Origin: Streptomyces sp. ISL-100
GTDB taxonomy: Bacteria > Actinomycetota > Actinomycetes > Streptomycetales > Streptomycetaceae
Direction of reading: 5' to 3'
NCBI RefSeq assembly: GCF_018614615.1
Contig: NZ_JAGGOK010000031.1
Coordinates: 92,757-156,756 of the forward strand
Length of the DNA stretch: 64,000 nt
In this document: piece after piece, positions 41,992 through 52,255 of the stretch
Layout of the letters: every line of letters begins with the position of its first letter
How positions within the stretch are numbered: the first letter of the stretch is position 1
Translations under genes and position numbers: made by a program
The notes under the pieces: model-generated
What the model was told of the DNA's origin: nothing
The model's input: only the letters and a program-made list of their open reading frames with translations
The model's database searches: none

Positions 41992-43161
41992 ATGCGCTTT
42001 CGCCACCCCGACGGTTCCACCGTCCACCTCGCGTACTGCACCAACGTCCATCCCGCCGAGACGCTCGACGGCGTACTCGCCCAGCTCCGCGACCATTGCG
42101 AGCCCGTACGCAGACGCCTCGGCCGGGACCGCCTCGGCATCGGCCTGTGGCTCGCGAAAGACGCCGCGCACGCGCTGATCACCGACCCGGCCGCCCTGCG
42201 CGGCCTGCGCGCCGAGCTGGAACGGCGGGGTCTGGAAGTCGTCACCCTCAACGGCTTCCCGTACGAAGGGTTCGGCGCAGAAGAGGTCAAGTACCGCGTC
42301 TACCGGCCCGACTGGACCGAGCCCGCGCGTCTCGACCACACCACCGACCTCGCCCACCTCCTCGCCGCGCTGCTCCCCGAAGACGTCACCGAAGGCACCA
42401 TCTCCACCCTCCCCATCGCCTGGCGGACCCCCTTCGACACGGCCCGCGCCGACGCCGCCCGCACCGCGCTCACCACGCTCGCCGAACGCCTCGACGCGCT
42501 GGAGGAGCTCACCGGCAAATCCATCCGCATCGGCCTCGAACCCGAGCCGGGCTGCACCGTCGAGACGACCGCCGACGCCATCGGCCCCCTCACCGCCCTG
42601 GCCGGCTCGCGCATCGGTATCTGCGTCGACACCTGCCACCTCGCCACCTCCTTCGAGGACCCGGCGAACGCCTTGGGCGCCCTCACCGCCGCCGGCGTCA
42701 CCATCCCCAAAGCACAGCTCTCCGCGGCCCTGCACGCCGAACACCCCCACCTCCCCGAAGTACGCGAAGCGCTCGCCGCCTTCGCCGAACCCCGCTTCCT
42801 CCACCAGACCCGTACCCGTACGAGCGCAGGCCTGCGAGGCACCGACGACCTCGACGAGGCCCTGACCGGAGCGGTGCTCCCCGACGGCGCCCCCTGGCGC
42901 GCCCACTTCCACGTCCCCCTCCACGCCCCGCCCGCCCCGCCGCTCGCCTCGACCCTTCCCGTACTCCAGGACGCGCTCGCCCGCCTCGTCGGCGGCCCGG
43001 CGCCGCTCACCCGCCACCTCGAAGTCGAGACGTACACCTGGCAGGCACTCCCGCCCGAGCTGCGACCCCGCAACCGCACCCAGCTCGCCGACGGAATCGC
43101 CGCCGAACTCACTCTCGCCCGCGACCTCCTGGTCGACCTCGGCCTCAAGGAGCTGCCGTGA
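41992..43161 (+). CDS. eboE: metabolite traffic protein EboE (xylose isomerase-like TIM barrel)
   Basis: The 389-residue protein begins with the EboE-typical block YCTNVHPAETLDGVLAQL. It continues with GLWLAKDAAHAL, LNGFPYEGFGAEEVKYRVYRPDW (in two strands), IGLEPEPGCTVETT, GICVDTCHLATSFE and the C-terminal LEVETYTWQALP. It belongs to the AP-endonuclease-2-like TIM-barrel superfamily. The enzyme activity is not established; in other bacteria the gene is needed for metabolite trafficking. GGAGGAG precedes the ATG at 41992, and the next gene overlaps its stop by 4 bp. Confidence 0.9.
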   Translation: MRFRHPDGSTVHLAYCTNVHPAETLDGVLAQLRDHCEPVRRRLGRDRLGIGLWLAKDAAHALITDPAALRGLRAELERRGLEVVTLNGFPYEGFGAEEVKYRVYRPDWTEPARLDHTTDLAHLLAALLPEDVTEGTISTLPIAWRTPFDTARADAARTALTTLAERLDALEELTGKSIRIGLEPEPGCTVETTADAIGPLTALAGSRIGICVDTCHLATSFEDPANALGALTAAGVTIPKAQLSAALHAEHPHLPEVREALAAFAEPRFLHQTRTRTSAGLRGTDDLDEALTGAVLPDGAPWRAHFHVPLHAPPAPPLASTLPVLQDALARLVGGPAPLTRHLEVETYTWQALPPELRPRNRTQLADGIAAELTLARDLLVDLGLKELP

Positions 43162-44549
43162 CAGAGACAGAGACCTCACCCACCCCCCTCCTCGTCCTGG
43201 ACGTCGTCGGCCTCACCCCCCAGCTGCTCGCCCACATGCCGAACCTCAAGCGGCTCGCCCAGTCCGGCTCCCAGGCGGCCCTCGGAACCGTCCTGCCCGC
43301 CGTCACCTGCGCCGCCCAGTCGACATTCCTCACCGGCACCACCCCCGCCGAGCACGGAATCGTCGGCAACGGCTGGTACTTCCGCGACCTCGGCGAAGTC
43401 CTCCTCTGGCGCCAGCACAACGGCCTCGTCTCCGGCGACAAGATCTGGGACGCCGCCCGCCGCGCCCACCCCGGCTACACCGTCGCCAACATCTGCTGGT
43501 GGTACGCGATGGGAGCCGACACCGACTTCACGGTCACCCCCCGCCCCGTCTACTACGCCGACGGCCGCAAGGAACCCGACTGCTACACCCGCCCCCCGTC
43601 CCTCCACGACGAACTCACCGAGAAACTCGGTACTTTCCCCCTCTTCCACTTCTGGGGCCCGGGCGCCGACATCGTCTCCTCACAGTGGATCACCGATGCC
43701 ACCCGCCACATCCTGCGCACGCGCCACCCCGACCTGGCCCTGTGCTACCTCCCGCACCTCGACTACGACCTCCAGCGCTACGGTCCCGACGACCCCCGCG
43801 CGTACCGCGCCGCAGCAGACCTCGACGCCGCCGTCGCGCCGCTGCTCGACGACGCGAGGGCCGAGGGCCGTACCGTCGTCGCGCTCTCCGAGTACGGGAT
43901 CACCCGCGTCTCGCGCGCCGTCGACATCAACCGGGCCCTGCGCCGCGCCGGACTCGTCGAGGTCCACACCCAGGACGGCATGGAGTACCTCGACCCCATG
44001 ACCTCACGGGCGTTCGCAGTCGCCGACCACCAGCTCGCGCACGTCTACGTACGTCGGCCCGAGGACCTCGAACCCACCCGTGCGGCCCTCGCGGACCTCC
44101 CCGGAATCGCCGAACTCCTCGACGACGAGGGCAAGAAGAGCCACGGCCTCGACCACCCCCGCTCCGGCGAACTGGTCGCCGTGGCCGAACCCGACGCGTG
44201 GTTCACGTACTACTACTGGCTCGACGACGCGAAGGCCCCCGACTTCGCCCAGCTCGTCGAGATCCACCGCAAGCCCGGATACGACCCCGTCGAGCTCTTC
44301 ATGGACCCCCTCGACCCGTACGTACGCCTCAAGGCAGCCAAGGCCCTCGCCCGCAAGAAGCTCGGCATGCGCTACCGCATGGCGGTCGTGCCCCTCGACC
44401 CCTCACCTATTCGCGGCAGCCACGGCCGCCTCCCCGAGCGCGACGAAGAAGGTCCGCTCATCCTGTGCTCCACCCCCCGCGCTGTAAGCGGCCGCCTGGC
44501 GGCCACCGATGTGAAAGCCCTGCTCCTTCATCTTGCCGGACTGCACTGA
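43158..44549 (+). CDS. alkaline phosphatase-superfamily phosphodiesterase/nucleotide pyrophosphatase (EboF-like)
   Basis: The 463-residue protein belongs to the type I phosphodiesterase/nucleotide pyrophosphatase family. The nucleophile region is VLPAVTCAAQSTFLTGTTPAEHGIVGNGW (in consecutive blocks, nucleophile Thr in VTCAAQ), with metal ligands in LCYLPHLDYDLQRYG, SEYGI and KSHGLDHP. No signal peptide is visible, so the enzyme seems cytoplasmic. In ebo clusters of cyanobacteria and pseudomonads a similar gene is called eboF; that name fits by position. It starts with GTG overlapping the eboE stop. Confidence 0.85.
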   Translation: MTETETSPTPLLVLDVVGLTPQLLAHMPNLKRLAQSGSQAALGTVLPAVTCAAQSTFLTGTTPAEHGIVGNGWYFRDLGEVLLWRQHNGLVSGDKIWDAARRAHPGYTVANICWWYAMGADTDFTVTPRPVYYADGRKEPDCYTRPPSLHDELTEKLGTFPLFHFWGPGADIVSSQWITDATRHILRTRHPDLALCYLPHLDYDLQRYGPDDPRAYRAAADLDAAVAPLLDDARAEGRTVVALSEYGITRVSRAVDINRALRRAGLVEVHTQDGMEYLDPMTSRAFAVADHQLAHVYVRRPEDLEPTRAALADLPGIAELLDDEGKKSHGLDHPRSGELVAVAEPDAWFTYYYWLDDAKAPDFAQLVEIHRKPGYDPVELFMDPLDPYVRLKAAKALARKKLGMRYRMAVVPLDPSPIRGSHGRLPERDEEGPLILCSTPRAVSGRLAATDVKALLLHLAGLH

Positions 44550-44566
44550 CAAAGGGAGTTCCACGC

Positions 44567-45616
44567 ATGAGCCGCAAGACCACCACCAGCACGAGCACCG
44601 ACCCCGAGCTCACCCACAAGCTCTCCAGACGAGGCATGCTCGGCGTAGCCGCCGGCGCCACCGCGGCCGCCCTCCTCGGCGCCGCGGCGCCCGCCGCTGC
44701 CGCTGCCGAACAGACGGCCACCGGCCGCGGCCGCCCCGTCCTGCCCCCCGGCCGCCTCGGCATCCAGCTCTACTCGCTCCGCGACAAGGTCTCCACCCTC
44801 GGCTTCGCCAAGGTCTTGGCCGAGCTGGAGCGCTTCGGTTACGACGAGGTGGAGTACGCCGGCTACACCCAGGGCTCCGCGGGCCCCATCACCCTGGCCC
44901 AGCTCCGGCAGCTCACCCGTGACCACGGTCTGCGCGGCATCGGCAGCCACGTCGGCTACTACTCCGACGGCAACCCCAGCGCGTACACCTTCGCCCAGAA
45001 CCTCACCAAGGTCCTCGACGACGCCCAGGCCCTCGGCCTCAAGCACATCGGCACCGCGTCCGGCCCCTGGCGTTACGGCGCGACCGTCGACGGCTGGAAG
45101 CGGGCCGCCCAGGACTTCAACACGTACGGAGCGGCGGCCAGGGCGCGCGGCATGAAGTTCTACCAGCACAACCACGCCGAGGAGTTCTCCTTCGCGACCG
45201 ATAAGCCCGGCGTCCGCCTCTACGACGTACTCCTCGCCGAGACCGATCCCGACCTGGTCTATCTGGAGATGGACATCTATTGGGCGTACGCCGCCCAGTT
45301 CCGCTTCGGAAAGCGCGCCGACGGCACACCCGCCCCCTTCGAGCCCCTCGACTACGTACTGAAGCAGCCGGACCGCTACCCGCTCTTCCACGTCAAGGAC
45401 GGCGAACACGACGCATCCGCCCGCGACGGCTACCGGATGGCGGACGTCGGGGACGGAGACATCGATTACCAGCGCTTCATATCCGCTGTGTCGAAGACCC
45501 GCGGCGGGCACCGTGACCACCACTGGCAGGCGGAACACGACAACCCGGTCGAGTCGTTCGCCTTCGCCCGCAAGTCGAGCGCGCACCTGCACTCACTGCG
45601 CGAGAAGGACTGCTGA
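44567..45616 (+). CDS. Tat-secreted sugar phosphate isomerase/epimerase-like protein
   Basis: The 349-residue protein has a twin-arginine signal (KLSRRGMLGVAAGATAAALLG, split by the RR) with cleavage near AAPAAAAAEQ. A TIM-barrel isomerase domain follows: LGIQLYSLRDKVS, FGYDEVEYAGYTQG, MKFYQHNHAEEFSF (His/Glu ligands), VYLEMDIYWAYAAQ and FHVKDGEHD. Secreted members of this family are often found beside ThuA/DUF1080 proteins that handle 3-keto-sugars, which fits the gene at 33340. AAAGGGAG precedes the ATG. Its 3' end is opposed by the read-through frame of the transporter gene at 45477. Confidence 0.88.
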   Translation: MSRKTTTSTSTDPELTHKLSRRGMLGVAAGATAAALLGAAAPAAAAAEQTATGRGRPVLPPGRLGIQLYSLRDKVSTLGFAKVLAELERFGYDEVEYAGYTQGSAGPITLAQLRQLTRDHGLRGIGSHVGYYSDGNPSAYTFAQNLTKVLDDAQALGLKHIGTASGPWRYGATVDGWKRAAQDFNTYGAAARARGMKFYQHNHAEEFSFATDKPGVRLYDVLLAETDPDLVYLEMDIYWAYAAQFRFGKRADGTPAPFEPLDYVLKQPDRYPLFHVKDGEHDASARDGYRMADVGDGDIDYQRFISAVSKTRGGHRDHHWQAEHDNPVESFAFARKSSAHLHSLREKDC

Positions 45617-47018
45617 GAGCGGTAGCAGTCAGATCGCGTCGCGGCTGATCGGCTGCGGGTTCGGCTTGATGTGCCGGGGCCCGCGGCCGCCCCGGCGGGT
45701 GCAGGAAGATCGCGATGAAGCCGGCGAACAGGGAAATCGACCCCGCCAGTACGAACGCACCGCCGTACCCCCACGCGCCCACGACCACCGCGCCCATGCC
45801 CGAGCCGAGCAGCCCGGACACCAGCTTGGAGCTGTAGACGAGCCCGTAGTTGGAGGCGTTGTTGTTCTCGCCGAAGTAGTCCGCGGTCATCGCCGCGAAC
45901 ATCGGGAAGATCGCGCCGCCCCCGAATCCGGAGATGCTGGAGAACAGCAGGAACAGCGGCAGATTCCCAATATTTCCCGAGAACAGGATCCCGTACTGGG
46001 AAAGCCCCAGCACGACGCAGACGAAGATCAGGCACTGCTTGCGGCCGTACCGGTCGGAGAGCCAGCCGATCACCCCGCGTCCGGTCCCGTTCACGATCGC
46101 CTTCAGGGACATCGCCGTGGCCACGATGCCGCCCGCGAACCCCGCCTCGTCACCGAACGGCACCTGGAAGGCGATGCCGAATATGTTCACACCCGACGTA
46201 CACAGCAGGCAGAACCACATCAATCCCACGCGCCCCGTCTGCCACGCCTCCCTCGGCGTGTACTGCTTCACGGCCGGTGGGTTCTTCTCCAGCGCGCGCC
46301 GCGCCCGCGGGTCGTCCGGCTTGCGCAGCGGGTCGATCTCAGCGGGCCACCAGTTCTTCGGCGGGTCCTGGAAGAAGTACCCGGCGAAGGCCACCACACC
46401 GGCGAGGAAGACGCCGACGGCGACCAGCACCCACCGGAAGTTCGTCAGGTCCATGTAGCCGGTGAAGATGAACACGAACGGCACGGAGCCATAGGCGAAA
46501 CCGCCATTGACGAAGCCCGTCTTGCCGCCCTTGCGCTCCGGATACCACTTGCCGACCATGTTCACGCAGGTCGCGTAGACCATGCCGGCGCCCATGCCGC
46601 TGAACATGCCGAAGCCGACGTACGCCACGATCACATGCGGCGCGAAGGCCAGCGAAAGATAGCCGAGCAGAGTGCCCACCGCGCCCAGCATCATCGCCCA
46701 GCGGGCCGGCAGCTTCCCGCTCTCCCGCAGCTTTCCGGCCGGGAAGGCCACCGCCGCCTGGAAGAACACCCACACACCGAGCATCCAGAAGATGTGCTGG
46801 CTGCCCCAACCGTGCGCGGTGTGCAAGGTCTCCTCGGCGGACGCGAACGCGTACTCCGCCGAGCTGATGCCCATCATTCCCACCCACGGCAGGATGACCA
46901 TCCACTTGCGTGGTCGGCCCATGATGTCCACATCGGTTTCGCCGAGCCGGTACATCCGGCCGTTGGCGTCCGTCACCTCCCTGTAGGGGACGGACGATGA
47001 GATGTCTGTTGTCGCCAT
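45477..47018 (-). CDS. OFA-family MFS transporter (oxalate/formate antiporter type), C-terminus apparently frameshifted
   Basis: The protein has about twelve membrane segments and MFS motifs (GVWVFFQAAVAFPAGKLRESG, GMGAGMVYATCVNMVGKWYPERKGGKTGF in pieces, GWLSDRYGRKQCL). It resembles the oxalate/formate antiporters of actinomycetes and would import oxalate or exchange it for formate. After FIAIFLHPPGRPR the frame runs on for about 50 Arg/Pro-rich residues antisense to the isomerase gene. Removing one base from the GGGCCCC run near 45680-45690 gives instead RPRHIKPNPQPISRDAI and a stop at 45629-45631, 12 bp short of the convergent gene. This strongly suggests a 1-nt indel, biological or sequencing. 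Confidence 0.85.
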   Translation of the reverse strand: MATTDISSSVPYREVTDANGRMYRLGETDVDIMGRPRKWMVILPWVGMMGISSAEYAFASAEETLHTAHGWGSQHIFWMLGVWVFFQAAVAFPAGKLRESGKLPARWAMMLGAVGTLLGYLSLAFAPHVIVAYVGFGMFSGMGAGMVYATCVNMVGKWYPERKGGKTGFVNGGFAYGSVPFVFIFTGYMDLTNFRWVLVAVGVFLAGVVAFAGYFFQDPPKNWWPAEIDPLRKPDDPRARRALEKNPPAVKQYTPREAWQTGRVGLMWFCLLCTSGVNIFGIAFQVPFGDEAGFAGGIVATAMSLKAIVNGTGRGVIGWLSDRYGRKQCLIFVCVVLGLSQYGILFSGNIGNLPLFLLFSSISGFGGGAIFPMFAAMTADYFGENNNASNYGLVYSSKLVSGLLGSGMGAVVVGAWGYGGAFVLAGSISLFAGFIAIFLHPPGRPRAPAHQAEPAADQPRRDLTATALSSPSRAVSAGARSTCGRRRTTRPGCRVPPASGGHGARRGSSTQRI

Positions 47019-47079
47019 GTCGATCGAACCCCTTGCGTCGAAGAAGCCTGGGCAGCGCCCCCTGTCCGTTCTCTTCGTG

Positions 47080-47117
47080 CCGGGGCCCCGCGGCGAGCGG
47101 ACGCCGCGGGGCCCCGG
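47080..47117 (-). terminator. perfect 16-bp stem terminator between acyl-CoA synthetase and OFA genes
   Basis: CCGGGGCCCCGCGGCG pairs perfectly with CGCCGCGGGGCCCCGG around a 6-nt loop. It lies 22 bp after the acyl-CoA synthetase stop and ends the ThDP enzyme - Frc - synthetase operon before the transporter gene. Confidence 0.8.
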
Positions 47118-47138
47118 TGGTTCGAGCCGCTGCTCAGC

Positions 47139-49276
47139 TCATCGACCGCCCCCCAACGACCCGGCAGCGCGGGCCCATTGGTACTTCGCACCGAGCACCT
47201 CGACCGGCCTCTCCGTCGTGTACGGATACGCCACGACGCCCCGCTCGTAGAGGTACGCGCACGCCTCCTCGACCTCCACATCGCCCGCCAGCGACGCCAC
47301 CACCGGCTTCTCGATGCCGCGCGCCCGGAACTCCTCCACCACCCGGGCCGTCAGCTCCGCGAAGACCATCGGAGGCGTGACGATCGTGTGCCAGTAGCCG
47401 AGCACCAGCGCGTGAATCCGCGGGTCCTCCATCCCCAGCCGGATGGTCGCCTCGTACGTCGAAGGCGGCTCGCCCCCCGTGATGTCGATCGGGTTGCCCG
47501 CCGCCCCGAAAGGCGGGATGAAAGCCTTGAACGCCGCATCCAAGTCGTCCGGGATCTCCATCAGCGAAAGCCCGTTGTCGACTATCGCGTCCGACAACAG
47601 CACACCGGAGCCCCCCGCCCCCGTGATGATCACGACGTTGTCGCCCTGCGGTGTCGGCAGCACCGGCAAGGCCCGCGCGTACTCCAGCATTTCGTTCAGG
47701 CCCGGCGCCCTGATCACCCCGGCCTGCCGCAGGATGTCCTCGTACACCGCGTCGTCACCTGCGAGCGCCCCCGTGTGCGAGCCTGCCGCCTTCGCGCCCG
47801 CGCTCGTACGGCCCGCCTTCAGCACGACGATCGGCTTCTTCCGTACGGTCGCCCGCGCCGCGTCGACGAAGGCGCGCCCGTCCTTCAGATCCTCCAAGTG
47901 CATCGCGATGCACGTGGTGTTGGGATCCTCACCGAACCACGTCAGCAGGTCGTCCTCGTCGAGGTCCGACTTGTTGCCGAGCCCGACGATCGCCGACACA
48001 CCCGCGAGAACCCGAGGATCGCCATCCCGATGCCGCCGGACTGGGAGGTCAGCGCCACCCCGCCCTTGACGTCGTACGGCGTACAGAAGTTCGCGCACAG
48101 GTCCTGCCACGTCGAGTAGTAGCCGTAGATGTTCGGCCCGAGCAGGCGTACGCCGTGACGCTCGGCGATGGCCACGATCTCCGCCTGGAGCGCGTGCTCG
48201 CCGGTCTCGGCGAAGCCGGACGGAATGAGCACGGCATTGGGAATCCCCTTGCGCCCCACCTCCTCCAGCGCCGCCGCAACGAACTTGGCGGGGATCGCGA
48301 AGACCGCCACATCCACCTCACCCGGAACGTCCGTGACACTCTTGTACGCCTTGCGGCCCAAGATGCCATCGGCCCGGGGGTTCACCGGATGGATCTCGCC
48401 GGGGAATCCGCCGTCGATGAGGTTGCGCATCACCGAATTGCCGATTTTGCCCTGCTCGTTGGAGGCGCCGACGACGGCGACCGACCGCGGCTGCATCAGC
48501 CGCCGCATCGAGGTGAGGATCTCATCCCGGCTGTACTTGCGCCGGGGCGCGGGGGAGGGGCCGCCGAGCAGGATGCGTACGTCGGCCGCCATCACCCCGC
48601 CCGCCGTCGCGAACACGGGGTTGAGGTCGACCTCCGCGATTTCGGGGAAGTCGGCGGCCAGCTCCGAGACCCGCACAATGAGCCCGGCGAGCGCCGTACG
48701 GTCCACGGCCGCCCCGCCGCGCACGCCGCGCAGGATCTCGGCGGCACGGATCGAGTCGAGCATGGACAGCGCGTCGTCCTCGGAGGCGGGCGCGAGCCGG
48801 AAGGTGATGTCTTTCAGCACCTCCACCAGCACCCCGCCGAGACCGAACGCCACGATCTTCCCGAAGGTCGGATCGGTGACGGCACCGACGATGACCTCCT
48901 GCCCCGCCGGCACCATCTGCTGGACCTGGACGCCCTGGATGCGCGCCTTCGGATCGTACGCACGGGCATTGGCCACGATCTCCGTGTACGCCGCCCGGAC
49001 CTCGCCCGGCGACTTCAGCCCGATCCGTACTCCGCCCGCGTCCGTCTTGTGCACGATCTCGGGCGAGACGATCTTCAGCGCGACCGGGAAGCCGATCCGG
49101 TCGGCGAAGGCGACGGCCTCGTCCACGGTCTCGGCCAGCGCCTCCGCCGGCACGGGGATGCCGTACGCGTCGGCGATGAGCTTCGCCTCGGGGGCGGTGA
49201 GCGCGCTGCGGCCCTCGCGGCTCGCCGCGTCGAGCACGGCCCGTACCGCAGCGGTGTCATGGGGGAGGGCGGCCAT
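47139..49276 (-). pseudogene. acyl-CoA synthetase (NDP-forming, acetate-CoA ligase family), frameshifted
   Basis: Two frames together give an almost complete ADP-forming acyl-CoA synthetase. The N-terminal part (about 425 residues from ATG 49276) has an ATP-grasp domain (PVALKIVSPEIVHKTDAGGV, PTFGKIVAFGLGG) and a CoA-binding domain (SVAVVGASNEQGKIGN, PSGFAETGE). It breaks at GIGMAILGFSR near 48000. The other frame resumes with VSAIVGLGNKSDLDEDDLL and carries the phospho-His domain (AGSHTGALAGDD) and the succinyl-CoA-ligase-like end to 47139. The join lacks a number of bases not divisible by three. It would turn a carboxylic acid into its CoA ester with ATP. It overlaps frc by 1 bp and shares its operon. 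It may be a real pseudogene or a sequence error. Confidence 0.82.
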
Positions 49277-50505
49277 CAGATCACTCCGTTCGTCTTGAGC
49301 AGCCGCAGCTCCTCGTCGCCGAGGCCGAGCTCACCGACGTACACCTCCGCGTTGTGCTCACCGAGCAGCGGCGAGGTGACCACGTCGAAGGGGGAGTCGG
49401 ACAGCTTGATGGGGTTGCCGACGGTGGTGAAGCGGCCGCGCTCGGGGTGCTCGACCTCCACGACCATCTCGTTCGCGGCGAGTGACGTGTCCTCGAAGAT
49501 CTCCTTGGTGGAGAGGATCGGGCCGCACGGGATGTTGTGGGCGTTGAGCTGCTCCAGTACGTCCCACTTGGGCAGGGTCGAGGACCACTCCTCGATCAGC
49601 TGGAACATCTTGCCGAGCTTGGGCAGCCGGTCCGCCGGAGTCGCCCACTCGGGGTCGTCGGCCAGCTCGGGCCGGCCGATCAGCTCGGCCAGCGGCCGCC
49701 AGCCGACGGGCTGGACGATGACGTACACGTAGTCGTTGGGGCCGCCTGGCGCGCACTTGACCGCCCAGCCGGGCTGCCCGCCGCCGCTCGCGTTGCCGCT
49801 GCGCGGCACGTCGTCGCCGAAGTCGTCGTTCGGATACTCGGCGAGCGGGCCGTGCGCGAGCCGCTGCTGGTCGCGCAGCTTCACGCGGCAGAGGTTGAGC
49901 ACGGCGTGCTGCATGGCGACGTTGACGCGCTGCCCGCGCCCGGTGTTCTCCCGCTGGAAGAGCGCGGCGAGGATGCCGGCGACGGCATGGATCCCCGTCC
50001 CGGAGTCACCGATCTGCGCGCCGGTGGCGAGCGGCGGTCCGTCCTCGAAGCCGGTGGTGGACATGGACCCGCCCATGGCCTGGGCGACGACTTCGTACGC
50101 CTTGAAGTTGGTGTACGGGCCGTCCCCGAAGCCCTTGATCGAGGCGTAGACGATGCGGGGATTGATCTCCTGGATGCGCTCCCAGGTAAAGCCCATGCGG
50201 TCGACGGCGCCGGGGCCGAAGTTCTCCACCATCACGTCGGAGCGGCGGATGAGCTCGGTCAGGATCTCTTTGCCGTGCTCGGTCTTGGTGTTGAGGGTGA
50301 TGCTGCGCTTGTTGCAGTTGAGCATCGTGAAGTAGAGGGAGTCGACGTCCGGCAGGTCACGCAGCTGCCCCCGCGTGATGTCGCCGGTCGGCGCCTCCAG
50401 CTTGACCACGTCCGCGCCGAGCCAGCCGAGGAGCTGGGTGGCGGAGGGGCCGGACTGTACGTGGGTCATGTCGAGGACGCGCACGCCCTCAAGGGCCTTG
50501 GTCAT
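49276..50505 (-). CDS. frc: formyl-CoA:oxalate CoA-transferase (CaiB/BaiF family)
   Basis: The 409-residue family III CoA-transferase follows formyl-CoA transferase closely: [70 protein letters not shown] in consecutive blocks, and the catalytic Asp in [17 protein letters not shown] (about residue 168). The glycine-rich loop region around [16 protein letters not shown] is also present. The enzyme moves CoA from formyl-CoA to oxalate, releasing formate. It lies between the ThDP enzyme gene (16 bp upstream) and the acyl-CoA synthetase. Confidence 0.9.
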   Translation of the reverse strand: MTKALEGVRVLDMTHVQSGPSATQLLGWLGADVVKLEAPTGDITRGQLRDLPDVDSLYFTMLNCNKRSITLNTKTEHGKEILTELIRRSDVMVENFGPGAVDRMGFTWERIQEINPRIVYASIKGFGDGPYTNFKAYEVVAQAMGGSMSTTGFEDGPPLATGAQIGDSGTGIHAVAGILAALFQRENTGRGQRVNVAMQHAVLNLCRVKLRDQQRLAHGPLAEYPNDDFGDDVPRSGNASGGGQPGWAVKCAPGGPNDYVYVIVQPVGWRPLAELIGRPELADDPEWATPADRLPKLGKMFQLIEEWSSTLPKWDVLEQLNAHNIPCGPILSTKEIFEDTSLAANEMVVEVEHPERGRFTTVGNPIKLSDSPFDVVTSPLLGEHNAEVYVGELGLGDEELRLLKTNGVI

Positions 50506-50521
50506 GGCTGGCTGGCCTCCG

Positions 50522-52204
50522 TCACTTGTACATGGTCTGGTTCATGGTTCCGGGGGCGTACACGTCCGGGTCGAGCCACACGTTGATCAGTGACGGCAGC
50601 CCCGACTCGCGGGCGCGGCGCAGGGCTGGCGCGATGTCGGCGGGGTCGCGGACCTCTTCGCCGTAACCGCCGAGCATCTGCGCGAACTTGTCGTAGTGGA
50701 CGTCGCCGAGGGTGTTGCCGACCCGCTCGCGCTCGTCGCCGTACTTGGCCTTCTGGCCGTAACGGATCTGGTTCATCGAGGAGTTGTTGCCGACGATGCC
50801 GACGAAGGGGAGGTTGTAGCGGACGAGCGTCTCGAAGTCCCAGCCCGTGAGGGAGAACGCGCCGTCCCCGAAGAGCGCCACGACTTCCTTGTCGGGCCGC
50901 GCCTGCTTCGCGGCGAGCACGAAGGGCACTCCGACGACGAGCGTGCCGAGCGGTCCGGGGTCCATCCAATGCCCCGGGGTCCTGGGCTGGACGACCTGCC
51001 CGGAGAAGGTGACGATGTCGCCGCCGTCCCCGACGTAGATCGAGTCTTCCGTCAGGAAGTCGTTGATCTCGCTCACCAGCCGGTACGGGTGGATGGGCGT
51101 CGCGTCCGACTTCAGCTGCGGCAGGCGCTTTTCGATGGCCGTCTGCTCGGCTGTGCGCAGTTCCTCCAGCCAGGCCTTTCGCTTGACGGAGCCGCCGTTG
51201 AGCCGGCCCGACGACGCTTGAGTGGCGGACCGCAGAATCAGTGAGGCGTCACCCACGATCCCCAGGTCGATGTCCCTGTTCTTGCCGACGGTCCGGTAGT
51301 CCAGGTCGATCTGTACGACGGTCGCGCTCGGCGAGAGCCGCTTGCCGTACCCCATCCGGAAGTCGAAGGGCGTACCGACGATGATGATGAGGTCGGCGTT
51401 GGCGAACGCGTAGCGCCGCGAGAGCTGGAAGTGGTGCGGGTCGCCGGGCGGCAGCGTTCCGCGCCCCGCGCCGTTCATGTACGCGGGCACATTCAGCGTC
51501 CGTACGAGCTCGGTCGCCGCGTCCGTCGCCCGCGTCGTCCAGACCTGGCTGCCGAGCAGGATCGCCGGCTTCTCGGCGTGTACGAGCAGATCGGCCAGCT
51601 TCTCGATCGCGTCCGGGTCGCCGGCGGCGCGTGTCGATGCCCGGTACTGCCCTGCCAGCGGCACCCGTGCCTTGCCGGCCGGCACCTTGGCGTCGAGGAC
51701 GTCGCGCGGGATCTCCAGGAATGACGGCCCGGGGGCGCCGTGGTAGCACTCGCGGAACGCCATGGACACCATGTCGGCGGCCCGCGCGGTGTCCGGCACA
51801 GTGGCGGCGAACTTGGTGATCGGCGCCATCATGTCCACGTGCGGCAGGTCCTGGAGTGACCCCATCTTGTGCTGGGTGAGGGCGCCCTGGCCGCCGATCA
51901 GCAGCATGGGCGACTCCGCGCGGAAGGCATTGGCTACACCGGTGACGGCGTCGGTCGTACCGGGACCGGCCGTGACGACGGCGCAGCCCGGCTTTCCGGT
52001 GATGCGGGAGTAGCCGTCGGCGGCGTGGGCGGCGACCTGCTCGTGGCGTACGTCGACGACGTCGATGCCCTCGTCGACGCAGCCGTCGTAGATGTCGATG
52101 ATGTGGCCGCCGCAGAGGGTGTAGATGCGTTCGACCCCTTCTGCTTTGAGCGCCTTGGCGACCAAATGCCCACCGGAGATGAGTTCCTGGCTGTCGTCGG
52201 GCAT
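50522..52204 (-). CDS. thiamine-diphosphate-dependent enzyme, oxalyl-CoA decarboxylase/2-hydroxyacyl-CoA lyase/acetolactate synthase-like
   Basis: The 560-residue protein has the three ThDP-enzyme domains. The activating Glu is in [16 protein letters not shown] (about residue 50). The central domain has [10 protein letters not shown]. The cofactor motif runs from [12 protein letters not shown] to [16 protein letters not shown] (about 440-485). Context next to frc suggests oxalyl-CoA decarboxylase, which yields formyl-CoA. However, the sequence around [21 protein letters not shown] and the C-terminal loop look more like acetolactate-synthase-type enzymes. A 2-hydroxyacyl-CoA lyase releasing formyl-CoA and an aldehyde would also fit the nearby aldehyde dehydrogenase. 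It heads the operon; an ATACAGT-type palindrome lies 52 bp upstream. Confidence 0.85.
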   Translation of the reverse strand: MPDDSQELISGGHLVAKALKAEGVERIYTLCGGHIIDIYDGCVDEGIDVVDVRHEQVAAHAADGYSRITGKPGCAVVTAGPGTTDAVTGVANAFRAESPMLLIGGQGALTQHKMGSLQDLPHVDMMAPITKFAATVPDTARAADMVSMAFRECYHGAPGPSFLEIPRDVLDAKVPAGKARVPLAGQYRASTRAAGDPDAIEKLADLLVHAEKPAILLGSQVWTTRATDAATELVRTLNVPAYMNGAGRGTLPPGDPHHFQLSRRYAFANADLIIIVGTPFDFRMGYGKRLSPSATVVQIDLDYRTVGKNRDIDLGIVGDASLILRSATQASSGRLNGGSVKRKAWLEELRTAEQTAIEKRLPQLKSDATPIHPYRLVSEINDFLTEDSIYVGDGGDIVTFSGQVVQPRTPGHWMDPGPLGTLVVGVPFVLAAKQARPDKEVVALFGDGAFSLTGWDFETLVRYNLPFVGIVGNNSSMNQIRYGQKAKYGDERERVGNTLGDVHYDKFAQMLGGYGEEVRDPADIAPALRRARESGLPSLINVWLDPDVYAPGTMNQTMYK

Positions 52205-52255
52205 GGCGAAGTCCGTTCCCTTCGTTGGGGTCCTGGAGCGATGACACGTAGATTG

